Of a stretch of DNA of 64,000 bases, positions 29,467-41,331 are shown in pieces; the stretch's first letter is position 1; every line of letters starts with the position of its first letter. A model generated the notes under the pieces. The model was given only the letters and a program-made list of their open reading frames with translations, was not told the origin of the DNA and ran no database searches. Source of the stretch: Apostichopus japonicus (taxonomy: Eukaryota > Echinodermata > Holothuroidea > Aspidochirotida > Stichopodidae); contig NC_092581.1 of the NCBI RefSeq assembly GCF_037975245.1, forward strand, positions 4,380,001-4,444,000, in the 5' to 3' direction. Position numbers and translations under genes: made by a program.

Positions 29467-30752
29467 AGAAACAATGGTTCGAGAATGACCAGAATATGAG
29501 TATACGAGTTCAACCTCCAAAAGGGTCAGTACGAGCAGGCGCAGAGGGGGGGGGGGGGGGGGGGGGCTAAGAGGTTAAGTCGTAGAGTAGAGTTGTGTAA
29601 GGAAAGGGGTGTCCGCTTTGAGCAATTTTTGTCAAAATGGAGAGTTCTTAGATGCACGATAAATTGTGCTATATTTTGCAAGATTTGAAAGAATTGTGCT
29701 GAATTTTCGACTGTTTAGGTTGTACCGCATATTCGTGTTACATATTTATGTACTGTACACTGGGTTTTTCTTGTTGTTGTTGTTGTTGTAATAATCTATT
29801 GTCTGCCGGTGTAGGATACAGTCCCTCCTGCTTTTTCTAAAGTCCACCCCTCCCCCTCCCCGAGTCTACGAGGTTGCGTCTCAGGCTAGAATACGTGTAC
29901 TTCAGACTCACAACATGTCGTGTATGACATAGGCCACTGCCATAATTAGCATATCATTGATGACGTCATTTTCATGTTATATACACTATAGCAACGACTG
30001 ATTTAGGCAGGGGCATGTTCTTTTATGGAAGGACAATATGCTATATTGGGGTCGTTGAAGGTGACGTCCATGTGCATTTATGCACTTCTGAGGCATATAT
30101 AAACTACACAATGTAGTTGTGAATAATTTTGAATCTTTCAAAACTCCTTCGAATGAAGATTTTTCTCCCGAAACACGATGGAGGAGAGTGGAAGCCCACC
30201 CAATCACCATCCGCCCCCAATCACCACCCGCCCCCACCCGCCCCTTTACGCACGCCACTGTTATAGTCTGTACAGACTTAATCGCATTTAAAAAATGATA
30301 GTACGTGTTTGACAATCTTGCGGTTTCACAAACTTCGATAGAATATATAAATTTCATTATTATATTACTATTTGTTAGGTAAGGATGATTGTAATTTTTT
30401 TCTGACGTTTTATATTAAAGTTCTGAACTGTTTGTCAATGTTAGAAAGAAAAAAAAACATCCAGCCGGTAGAGAACACTTTAAATTGTACTTGGTACTAT
30501 TAAATTAGAAAATATTGATAATTATAACATAGATAATATGTTTTTAAATGTTCAAACATGTTGTGTTTGATACGGAATTTGGTAACTGCTTTACTATAGT
30601 CAATGTACCTGAATCTTTGGTTAGTACCATAATGTTGATATGGGTATCGTAATGTTGCTTGCTTTAAATAAAAGCAAATGGAAAAATATCTATAACGAAA
30701 ACAACTGCTTGCACGGAAGAAGACGTATAAGGAACACACTTATTTGTTTTTT

Positions 30753-30755
<3 letters not shown>
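29467..30755. other. No gene seen
   Basis: Contains a 20-plus-base poly-G run near 29547. A probable hAT terminus (ACGCACGCCACTG) ends near 30260 and its partner end was not found. Confidence 0.55.
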
Positions 30756-30834
<79 letters not shown>

Positions 30835-30846
30835 ATATATGTATAT
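30756..30846. repeat. (TA)n microsatellite
   Basis: About 90 bases of TA with one TTTA interruption. Confidence 0.96.
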
Positions 30847-30973
30847 TCTGAAATACAGTTCTTATCTGTCTTAACAAAATTGTATATTACATGACACCCT
30901 TACGCATTACGACTAGAAACCCCTGTGACAAATATTACGCGGTACAGGTAGGACCCTTGTAATGTCATCTGCG

Positions 30974-31085
30974 AATTAATCATGTCACACATCAAGAGTC
31001 TATGCACGCTAAGTAATTCAATACCGCCTTCTTTTCATTTCGGGAAACATTTCATACTCTAGGTTTGATTGGTTTCTTGTAGAAA
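30974..31085 (+). repeat. Dispersed repeat shared with 13632-13735
   Basis: Second copy, same orientation, with GTCACACATCAAGAGTCTAT and GGGAAACATTTCATACTCTA. It ends near the U2-SINE/hAT chimera. Confidence 0.55.
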
Positions 31086-31121
31086 GAAAGGTCAAGAAAG
31101 GTCAAGCAAGATAGAGCATGT

Positions 31122-31160
31122 GCACGAAAAAAAGCAAACCAAACAACTTGATCCACTCTC
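31122..31160 (-). mobile_element. U2-SINE body fragment fused to a truncated hAT element
   Basis: The minus strand reads GAGAGTGGATCAAGTTG, then a T-run and CGTGC, matching the last third of the U2-SINE body. It abuts, with no spacer, the hAT-like element at 31161-31430 where that element's 3' half should continue. Confidence 0.55.
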
Positions 31161-31430
31161 GATACTCCCTAGATCGCCGGAAATTACCCTTTCCGGCCTT
31201 GCTAATTTGCAGATAAACGAAGAATAAATAGCTGTTAGAATATTTTGTCAGAAAATTACACCAACAAAATGTGACAAATGTCAATAGGTAGATGAGAGCG
31301 CAATAAAAATGTCAATAATCGCGAATAAGTAAAAAGTAGTAAAAAGCTGAAAAGGGCGCCAGCAGTCCATTTGAGCCCGTCAGGGGGGTGGGGGCATCCG
31401 CCCCCTGACTGTATGGACGCTCCTCCACTG
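31161..31430 (-). mobile_element. hAT-like miniature element, family 2 copy b, 3'-truncated
   Basis: The minus strand starts CAGTGGAGGAGCGTCCATAC at 31430 and follows family 2 copy a up to GGCGATCTAGGGAGTATC. It then stops and U2-SINE sequence begins. The far inverted repeat is missing. Confidence 0.75.
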
Positions 31431-31985
31431 CACGATGGTGCTACGTCAGATCAAGTATCATGAGCCCCTTGTGATGGGAATAATAAGTATTCTTCACACG
31501 ATCCTGGTTTAACATAAATGAGCGACGTACATTGTGCCCTGCGTATCAGAACTGACACTCTAAACAAGCATGGCCATTGCCCAAAAGGTCGCGAGAAGCT
31601 GTTATGAGTAGTACGCCTTACTGGTTTGTCATACAAACATTTCAAGTTGAGCTTGGGATAAAATCTTCCATGACAACTTTCTTGCCAGACCAATCCCTTC
31701 ACCACACCCCACCGGGTACCCCCTTCCCCTACCCCTGGCCACCCTACCGGTCATGGACTGTCTACAACATTCCAATTGCGGGTATACGAGAACTTAATGA
31801 TATATATAAGCTAAGACTTTAGTACCACACGGGTAGAATAACAGCATACAACCATGAGTACACCTATACGAGTAGCCTTCATATTTCCGATGATGAGTAA
31901 CTATACTAGAATACAGAGTACGGACGGACTCACTAAAATTATGGTTTACTATATCAGCCAACTCTGCTAAGATACTTTTTACTTT

Positions 31986-32125
31986 TTAAGCACGAAAAAA
32001 ACAAACAACCGAACGACTGATCCGCTCTCCGTCAACCCCAGCCTGTCCCCTTGCATCGAGACTGTGACTGTGTGATCATCATCAGGTGTATATCACGATT
32101 CCCCTATAAAAGGAGAACATATACT
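31986..32125 (-). mobile_element. U2-SINE, headless partial copy joined to copy 2
   Basis: Directly after the 3' end of copy 2, in the same direction, a second body begins at TATATGTTCTCC. It continues through GATGATCACACAGTCACAG, GATGCAAGGGGACAGG and GAGAGCGGATCAGTCGTTC. The U2 head and the terminal hairpin are missing. The join looks like a dimer or a nested insertion. Confidence 0.72.
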
Positions 32126-32324
32126 TTTTAAGAAAAAGTCGCTCAGGAAAGAACCTGGGCATGAAAACCAAACTACAGAACGACTGATCCGCTCTCAACC
32201 CCAGTCGACTGGGGGATCCCCTTGCATCGGAACTGTGACTGTGTGATCATCGTCGAGTGTGTATCACCATTCCCATCGAAAGGGAACAGATACTACACAT
32301 GATCTTAGCCAAAATGCCAAGAAC
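32126..32324 (-). mobile_element. U2-snRNA-headed SINE, copy 2
   Basis: The minus strand reads TTTTGGCTAAGATCATG, TGTAGTATCTGTTCCC and the same body as copy 1, including GATGATCACACAGTCACAG, GATGCAAGGGG and the terminal CCCAGG hairpin with GACTTTTTC. The U2 head is slightly decayed (TTCTTGGCATT). About 11 extra bases lie in the middle of the body. No clear target-site duplication was found. Confidence 0.8.
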
Positions 32325-33569
32325 ATGATCAGTTGTTGATAAAGTACTAATTGTACACTAATTACGCCAATTAGAGATCAGTTTATTGTCAATGGAAGGT
32401 CTTTATTGCCTTATACTACATCTATATATGTTACGGGTGGGTGTTTGCATAACCTGTGCGATTAAGCTATCACAGGAATGCAGGCTCTACTTCAATGATT
32501 TTCATAGTATAGCTGTGAATATATAAAGGCAGTATATACACTGAAGCGTGAAAAGAGTTCATTTGGAAACCACTGGCATCAGAACAATACATACCAATGG
32601 CTAAATCATTGAAGTGTCACTCTTTCTTTCTATTATAACTATAAACTGCTCTGACTGACTATTAACCCGTGCTTAGCTGTGTTGATGATCCGCTTTCTGG
32701 CGACAAGTTACGTTTACAGTTCACGACTATAGTGTTATCATATATAGTATGTATATACACGTCACAGTGTTGTTTACAAGCGAATTATAGCCCTGCGGGC
32801 CTTTAATTATCTCTCCAGTTCATCAAAAACAAACGAGAATGGTAGGTGGCAATCGACGCAGAAAACGTCAAATTAACAGCCTTAGTGTATCTGGGTTGAT
32901 ATTTGTTCAAATTAGTTGAGAGTTGAGGGTAGAATGGACACATGGTAACACGAAATCAACTGACAACTGGTGGCATCAACTGAACACCAATGGTACAGCT
33001 TCTATATAAATATTACTGTATACGAACGCCTCTGTCTCTCCATGTGTTGGTATAATACGAGAGATTTACAATATATACTTTACGACCATACAGTCGCATG
33101 CCGATGAATAGCCATATGTTATATACCTGGTTCAACTTTATACCAACAATCCACAGTGTTCATCATAGAAAACGAGGTATGTCCTTTTTATTTTATTTCG
33201 TAAGCTCTATGGTAGCTGCTGTTGTAGAATTCACTATAGGACTATGTTGTTATGTTGTTCTCCTGCACAATGTGTCTGCCACCTTTTTTCTCCCTATCAT
33301 TCTGGGGTCTCACCGGCATAAATTCTTTCTTTTTAAAGACCATTCTTTGGTTGGCCGCTTATTACTTCCCGTAGAGTGAGGAAAGGGAGGGGATGAGTGT
33401 GAGGGACGGTGGGAGTTATGAGTGTTGAAGCGGTCGCTTGCCGTCCTTCTCGAGGAGGTACGATGCTGGACGAAGGTGGGCTGGTCTCATTTTGAGTATA
33501 TATAGATAAAACGGGAAGAGCCATGAAAATCGGTTAATAATGGTAATATAGAGTACATTCACAGATGTA
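32325..33569. other. No gene seen
   Basis: Unassigned DNA. The open frame at 33098-33379 is hydrophobic but has no start or splice context and no family resemblance. Confidence 0.55.
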
Positions 33570-33905
<336 letters not shown>

Positions 33906-34179
33906 AGTTGAAGGCTAATCTCAATCCCTTTCCGTCAACAATGGTCTTGTTTCACTTTTACTGTAAGGCGCTTCATTCGCGGTTCAACAGCAGAATCAGG
34001 TCCCCAGGTCTAATTTGGCGTTAACAAGAACTTCCTGTTACAACAAATCCTTCTTTAGCGTCAGGATGCGTTCGTATTGTCACAGCATATTTAAACCAAC
34101 ATACATTGTTGTTTTGTACAGCTATGTTAGTTACCAGGTTATATTAGGTCCATTCATGGTACAGCCATGCATCGACAGC

Positions 34180-35859
34180 CAGGGACGTAGCCAGGGAGGG
34201 GGAGCAGGGGGAGCGACCGCTCCCCCCTTTCAGTGTCGATTTTTTTTTGTAACTGTCGTTTTTTAGCATGGTATTTTGTCAGTGCTCTTTTGATCTTGAG
34301 TACTCGTCAGCTCCGTTAACTCGATTGTAATCGTAGTAACATTCACGCCTACTGATTCAACTACTTACTTAGTTTGGCAGATGCAATTAGCTAAATTTAG
34401 CTTATAGCCAATTACAAACCCACAGTTGGCCACTGTGTAATAAAATGCATATTGCCTACCTAACCGCACTCTATGGAATGTCACGAACTGTATGCACAAC
34501 AACGTCGACAACGTTCGTTCTATGAGTCGTCCTAAGGTGTTGCACGAACAGCATGTTATGAAGCTAAGCTAGCAATCGTACGTGCATACGCACTTCCTGT
34601 AATAATTATTACACTGCTTATACACTGCGATAACGATATTTGTTTTTAGGCCACTGCATATCTGGCAATATTAAAAAATAAAAAAGTTTATATTGTCCAT
34701 CAGTTAAGTTCGTCAAATGTATTAAAGTCCAGACATTGGACAATAAACAAGAATCATCCTACTGGAAAAATTGTAAATGAGCACTATGTTTGTCTTTCTG
34801 ATATATTATGTAAAAGAACATGTTACAGAATTCAAACAGGAAACAAAATCTGCTGATTATGATATCATATGATCAGGGGCGTAGCCAGTATGTAGCACTG
34901 TAGGCCCGGGCCTACATTTTTTTTTGGCCAAGTTATCTTTTTTTTAAAAACACCCATAATTCAAATCGATAAGCTTGCTGGACGAGTTCAAGAGTCTATA
35001 GACAGGAAAAACTATTGAAATGAACGTAGCAAGAATATGGCTAAATTCGGTGACCTATTCTTCTGTCATCTAGGCTGTCATTTCTATCGCGTGCCGTTTC
35101 ATTCAACACTCTACCCGCCGAAAAAGACTAGGATCCGATCTTGTCAGTTTTTTTAACATGTAGTTAAGAACCCGTTTACGCAGATAATATTTCAGTTGAG
35201 AAAACAGTTGAGAAATTTGCATCAGATTGCAATCGTCGGATACCTCTCGCCTTCTCTTATTAGGCTAACTTAAACATTTAGCTACAGTTGTATCAAAGAC
35301 AATTACTGGCTATAGTTATATCAAAGACATTTCAGGCCTATCTTTGTATCTGTAAGTATCAGAAGTTGAAACGTAAGACTACTCTGTACGTGTACCTTGC
35401 TAATTTTAAATACATTATGTAGTATTGAATTAGACATTTAATAGCTACAGTTGTATCGAAGACAATTACTGGCTATAGTTGTATCAAAGACATTTCAGGC
35501 CTATCTTTGTATCTATAAGTATCAGAAGTTGAAACGTAAGACTACTCTGTACATGTACCTTGCTAATTTTAAATACATTATGTACATTACGTACTATTTT
35601 AACTCATTTGTTTTTTTTGGGTTTAAAAGTGATATTGAATGAGGTGTCTCAAGTTAGCAAGAGGCCAGGGAACCAGAATGAACACTCGGGAAGGGCCGTT
35701 TCCGGCCATCTGGGGGGTTTGTAAACCAACAATTTTCTTGTACGCTCCGCGCCAACCGATGGTGGCGCTCCGCTTAGAAAGTCGTGCCTACAACTTTGAA
35801 AATCCATATCAATCGCAAAAAGTGTTCCCCCCCCTTTCAAATTTCTGGCTACGTCGCTG
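34180..35859. mobile_element. Long nonautonomous hAT-like element (1.68 kb)
   Basis: Ends CAGGGACGTAGCCAG and CTGGCTACGTCGCTG are inverted repeats. The flanks are TCGACAGC on both sides (34172-34179 and 35860-35867). A second terminus-like sequence, CAGGGGCGTAGCCAGTATG, starts inside at 34874. The 3' end shares GTACGCTCCGCGCCAAC with family 2. It contains a ~157-bp internal tandem duplication and no transposase frame. Confidence 0.78.
35275..35600. repeat. Tandem duplication, ~157-bp unit, inside the long hAT-like element
   Basis: ACATTTAGCTACAGTTGTAT through ACATTATGTA occurs twice, starting near 35275 and 35432. Only scattered differences separate the copies, so the duplication is fairly recent. 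Confidence 0.8.
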
Positions 35860-35867
35860 TCGACAGC

Positions 35868-37464
35868 TCGTTTGAGGTGAGCTAAAGACCATAACTACCG
35901 CATGTAGAACTATATAGAAACTCGCTTCATCTCGCTTAACGACTTGCGACACAGTATATATATATACTGCTAGCTAACATTAATATTTGCAACTTTCAGA
36001 AGAAAAAAAAAAGTACAATAGTCAAATGAACTCACAAATCATTTGAAGGCTATACAATTTAGAATAAGTCGGGAAGAGTCACAAGTCGCAAGGTCAATCA
36101 AATCGAAACCCTTCTGTTTCCCATGCAGATCCTGTAGTAAAGTACGTTTGTCACCAGTCAGTAAAAATAAAGTTAACAAGTAATTTGACCTCGAGTCAGG
36201 TCAAATTTGTAGTCATTTTGTTCGTATCTCTCAAGTCACGTAACATCCGACACAAGTCATGACGTCACAACCAAGAGAGAGAGAGGGTCTCAAGCCAACT
36301 TAGACGGGTGAAGCATGTCTATGAAATTCGACATAAAGGGGGCATTGATATAGCTAAAGCAAACATTCTAAATGTGTCACATTTATTACAAGAATCAATC
36401 AAGAAGATAACGATAGAAAAGTAAGAACAGTGTCCTGCTCTTTAAAGAACTTAGGCCATAACAGTCAGTGGCGTAGGAAGGTACTTTTGAGTGGGGGGGG
36501 GGGGGCTGAAGACTGATGGCCGGCCTGGGGGAGGGGTCTAAGGGGAGGTGGTGTCCCCCTCCCCTTTGGAATTTTTCTGCATTTCCAGGTGGCCTCAGAT
36601 GCAATTTGGTGCAATATAGCACACTTCAACACCCACTCCATTTTGTAAAGAATTTTGCATTTTCACCTGGCCTTATATGCAATTTGGTGCTTCAAATGAG
36701 ATTTTTTTCTCATTTGGAAATGAAAAAGGGGTTTCTGACTTGCGGAGCGGGGGCGGAACGATACTTGCGCCCCCATATTTTTCACTGGGGGGGGGCTGGC
36801 GCCCCCAGCCCCCCCGGTTCCTACGCCCTTGATAACAGTACTGTATCATAGAACAATGACCGTTTTTTCGAGGGAAGTGTTAGGCCTGCAGTCGAATTAG
36901 GTTTATATCCAACTATATACATCTCTCGAGATACGAACATCGCCGGTTTGGGATATTGTTATATCACATATATGTGTTACAGTATCTGTCATCGGTATAT
37001 TACTTTTATCGTAAATCCTCCGCCATCACTAACCAGTTTAAAACCGATGAAGTCAAGTGACTCTGTTGAAATGAGAGTCTACTCTTTATAGCTTTTTTTT
37101 TTTAATATTATTATTATAATTTATCAGAAATGAGAAGTTTCAAAGTGGGTTTGAAGTTCGGTTGAAAAGACAAACGGTAAAGTATAATAAGGTTACTTTG
37201 GCAAAATAAGTTGCAACAATTTTATTTCACATTCTTTCTTTGTTTAACGATAAAGGCAAATAGTACATGTTAACCGATGGAACAGAAAGTGAAAGAGGAA
37301 CTATATATGTTTTTGCCAGTGTTGGAACAACGCAATGGTAAATTATACATGATAATGATGCCGTATTTAATTACAAATCTTCTAGAACACTGTTTCTTTG
37401 CTTGACACGGTATATTTGAAAAAATACTTCATAAAGTTAACCAAAACCCTAACCCATAAAGATA
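35868..37464. other. No gene; contains one hAT-like element
   Basis: Apart from 36466-36831 this is AT-rich spacer with one TGACGTCA site at 36260. Confidence 0.6.
36466..36831. mobile_element. hAT-like miniature element, family 1 copy a
   Basis: Ends are CAGTGGCGTAGGAA and TTCCTACGCCCTTG. It is flanked by a perfect 8-bp duplication ATAACAGT (36458-36465 and 36832-36839). The interior is G-rich and noncoding. It is nearly the same as the element at 57833-58190. Confidence 0.87.
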
Positions 37465-37531
37465 TATTTATTTATAAATATATATATATATTTATTTATA
37501 AATATATAAATATATAAATATATAAATATAT
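37465..37531. repeat. (TA)n / TAAATA tract left of the palindrome
   Basis: Mixed TATATA and TATAAATA units running directly into the left palindrome arm. Confidence 0.92.
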
Positions 37532-37724
37532 ATATATGTTGATACTAGATGAGACTAGTGGAACACTAGTAGTTGTAACTCGGAGTTTCACGCTTTATAG
37601 CGATCTTCACGCTTTATAGCGATCTTCAGACAACTGCCCAGTTGTCTGAAGATCGCTATAAAGCGTGAAACTCCGAGTTACAACTACTAGTGTTCCACTA
37701 GTCTCATCTAGTATCAACATATAT
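37532..37724. repeat. Near-perfect palindromic element flanked by (TA)n tracts
   Basis: The left arm (37532-37636) and right arm (37639-37724) are reverse complements around a 2-bp centre. The left arm is 19 bases longer because CACGCTTTATAGCGATCTT is duplicated in tandem. Both outer ends run into (TA)n DNA. The unit resembles the terminal parts of Penelope-like elements or retrozymes in carrying a hammerhead-like motif, but no reverse transcriptase is nearby. Confidence 0.85.
37640..37685 (+). ncRNA. Candidate type I hammerhead ribozyme
   Basis: Stem I pairs AGTTGT (37640-37645) with ACAACT (37680-37685). The core CTGAAGA is at 37646-37652, stem II CGCT / AGCG closes loop ATAA, and GAAA is at 37667-37670. 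A very short stem III (A-T, C-G) encloses TCCGA. Predicted cleavage is after T37679 (GTT). Very short stem III is known from hammerheads in Penelope-like elements. The weak point is a T-T mismatch at the base of stem II (37653 and 37666). The left arm has the same motif on the minus strand with stem II duplicated, so it is probably inactive. Confidence 0.62.
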
Positions 37725-37781
37725 TCCGCTCTGTCCAATGGACATAGAGCACTCTGCGCCAAGATAGACGCCTACCTACTC

Positions 37782-37782
<1 letters not shown>

Positions 37783-37828
<46 letters not shown>

Positions 37829-37878
37829 ATATATATATAGGCCTATATATATATATAGAGATATATATATAGATATAT

Positions 37879-37919
<41 letters not shown>

Positions 37920-37934
37920 TGTACGTGTGTGTGT
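37783..37934. repeat. (TA)n tract right of the palindrome
   Basis: TA tract with TATAGGCCTATA and ATAGATATA interruptions, ending in GTGTGTGTGTGT. Confidence 0.94.
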
Positions 37935-39088
37935 GTACAAATTACCGAATTAGACGTAAAAAAATAAAAGATGAAAAAACATTGGCACCTTTAAGTAGCT
38001 ATTAATCCCTCAAAGAAAATACCTGAATAAACATATACGATGACTGATGTTAGCACAAATACACTATTTAGTAAAGGAAGTATCAAACAATATATGATAA
38101 CAGGAAACTTTTGAGCCTATTAGAGCATCAACTGTGAAGCATGTATGTTATTAACCTTATTAAACAGTTATACGCAGTTGTGGTTTCAACCATTATCGTG
38201 GATAAGAGGGTTTGCATACAGTTGCGAAAGTACGAAGGAAGATCTCAACGGTGTTGTAAGTATACCAGGTACAAAATATAGATCAACTTTAGCTGATGCT
38301 GTCTCTTACGTTTCATATAGGCCTACATATCTATCATTCTGTATGTTTGTGTTTCTGTCTGTCTTCATTTGTCTATGTCACCTAACTGTACTAGCATCGC
38401 CGCACAAATAGGTGGGCATGCATGGCTCCTTTTACTTCCATAGACAAGGTGTGGGAAGTTCTATTGCACGCAGCGTAGGCTACATATAGTTAATCTTACC
38501 ATGAAAACGTATATAGGCGACAAACATATCTTTTGATCAAAAGGATCATTAATTAATATCCATAAATTCAGCTTTCATTTGTAGGAAAGGCTGGCATGGT
38601 GTCTTAGTTTGATTGTTACGGTACACTCAGTTTTGTTGATATCAAATTTCTCGTAATGTAGGCCTAGTAAGTAAACATTACAGATATAAACATATGCCAT
38701 GTATAGCGGCCATGCAGGTATGTCAATGTTCTTCCAGTATTTACTATATATATACATTATGGCATTTTGCCAAAAACTTTTACAAGTTAATTGTTCAGGT
38801 CAACGGTTGAGTCGGCCAAAAAACTGCAGTTAGAAACTATTCAAAATGGAACTTAAACAGTACCGTATATTATGCACCTTTTTAGACACAATGAAAATAT
38901 ATCAGGCGGTATATGGAAAGAAGAGAGACATTGGGCTGAAAGGGGTGGGGTGTGGAGGGATGGGGTTGAGGAGCGATTAACAAGGGATCTAGAGAATATT
39001 AGGAAAGACGGAGGGACGGAGGGACGGAGGGAAGGAGATAAAAAATATATTCCAGCCCATTACAGTTTCATATATTTTGTTATATTTC

Positions 39089-39152
39089 ATATATATATAT
39101 ATATATGTCCATATATATATATATATATATATATCCATATATATATATATAT
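39089..39152. repeat. (TA)n microsatellite with TCCA interruptions
   Basis: Three TA blocks separated by TGTCCA and TCCA. Confidence 0.93.
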
Positions 39153-39950
39153 TGTATGTATGGATATATGTGTGTTCGTGTGTGTATGTTGTAGATAAAC
39201 AAAATCTTCAACCAAGACTATATGGAACTAAAAGCTTAGGATATCAAATACCAGCAATATTATATTTTACGAAGTATGTCTTTACAAGTCTTGGTGTCGA
39301 TTGTTTCGTGTCACGCATACTTGGTTATGTTGATGGTAGATAATATACAGATGCAACAATGCTCCATATATCAACTGACAACATGCCAAGTGACTTCGGT
39401 ATGCCTATACAACTTTGGTGTATAAAGTAAATTGCTAGTATACATACATGCTGCTGGCCGTGGGCTGCAAATTTACCGCATGAAAGGATGTCTTGCTAAG
39501 TCTTTTCCTGACTTCTTGCAAATATAAAACACCGTTTCAGTGTTATACCACTAAAAAGAAAACAGATCATTTATTTTGTTATCAGGTTTTCTGTTTGAAG
39601 CTAAAAAAAAAAATCCAATTTTGAAACTTTAGAGCTTTAAATATGCAGATTACAATTCAAAGTCCCATTCAGTTGATTGAAGAGTTCTAGGAAGTTGCAT
39701 AAGTACTTCGTGTATACGTTGCACTCAAGCAAACGATTCAAATACTTCAGTCGACACGTCGAGTAAAAGTCGCATACCAGCAATTAGACATGGCTTTCAC
39801 TGAGTGGAATACTTGTACCACCTCAAGACATAGTTACAACCTATTCGAGTCGACTAATTTCATCTTTGTCTTTACAACTTTTTTTTTACTTTTTGGTGTC
39901 TAAAAGATCGATTTACGTTTATACAATGCACTTTTATTTGGGTTCAGCAT

Positions 39951-39952
<2 letters not shown>

Positions 39953-40000
<48 letters not shown>

Positions 40001-40045
40001 TACAAATATATATACATATATACAAATATATATACATATATATAA
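39953..40045. repeat. (TA)n and TACATATATACAAATA tract
   Basis: TA block followed by three TACATATATA units. Confidence 0.93.
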
Positions 40046-41331
40046 AGCATAGTATAGTATAGTCAAATGATAATCGATAATTCCACCAATTTGTTTTGCA
40101 GATTGCATCCGGGCTTCTTTACCAAAATAATCAATCTAAGAAGCTCCCGTAGATTTCACGCCCTAAGTGCATAATTTTTAACAAAGAAATTATAAAGCTT
40201 CCTTACAATTTTGTTTCGACATTTCGTGTGACGAAATTTGAGACAGTGTCTTATTTTAAGCTGGACCCTATAGGTTCGATATAATTGACGAATCAAGAGA
40301 ACCCTGCTAAGGCTAAGCTTGTCCCCGTTTGGGCTTTGGTTCGGTTAAATTCAATTTAATTGTGACAGATTGTGATCCATCTGAAAAGAAGTCCGTTTTC
40401 TAAAACGAAAGCCTCAATTTCGATTTACCAAATTACAAACTCTCGTGTATACTCATGCTTTTCAAATATTAAAATATTAAGCAGATTTACTCTTTTTTTC
40501 TGTTAACGCCAAGTTAATGGGGTTCTTTTCAAAAGCCACAAATTTGCGATCGAAGGTTAAAGAAAAGATAAACATATATATACTAATACATTCAACTATC
40601 AGCCAGACATTGTTTGGTTGTTGAATATGCATACTTTATCATCCGGAAGAGTTGCTTCTGTTATGACGTCAAATGTGACGTCACATTTAGTTTGGTTTCA
40701 ATTCTAAAACAATAAATTACTGGAAAAAGTATGAGAGGACGGTTAAGTTTTCGTAGCAGACAGACGTGAGGGCTTGAACTTGATGTGGCCGTCGTGTAAT
40801 AGGATACACATTATTGGCAGGGTACTATACCTGTACATGGGTTTTTGATGTCCTAAAATGATACAATGAGAAAATGATACATCGATTATGGTGAAAAACT
40901 ACTCGTCCGAAGCTTTGAAATTTAAGGGTCGTTTTGCCTTTCTTAGGGATTATCATTTGAACAAACACAAGCGATACAGTCTTAGCAAGAACATAAAAGC
41001 GGATATAAAAGGATTACTATAAAATTCATCTATTTTAGAGCTTTTTCTTCTTCTTGTTGTTGTTTTTTGGGTGACTGTTTTTTGGGTAACAAAACAGCAC
41101 CTAACATATTGTTGAAGTTAACATTCGATTCGTGGCATATAAAAATATTTGGAAGTTTACAAATTTCGTATCTAAAGTGAACTCGCAGCACCAAGTGTGG
41201 TGTCATAGTTACACATTGGTAATCTGAGGGCGTCCTAACACATACCGCTTTCTCGCAGACATACGGCTCTGTATATTCTACCAAAAGACCGTCTGCAGTT
41301 TATTCTCTTTCATTGCATTCTACAACAGATC

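Larger units (their letters stand above)
37935..41328. other. Upstream of gene B; no supported exon
   Basis: (TA)n tracts at 39089 and 39953 and a GGGACGGA run near 39020. A 5' UTR exon of gene B is expected somewhere here because of the acceptor at 41328, but it cannot be located by eye. Two TGACGTCA sites lie 12 bases apart at 40664 and 40676. Confidence 0.5.
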
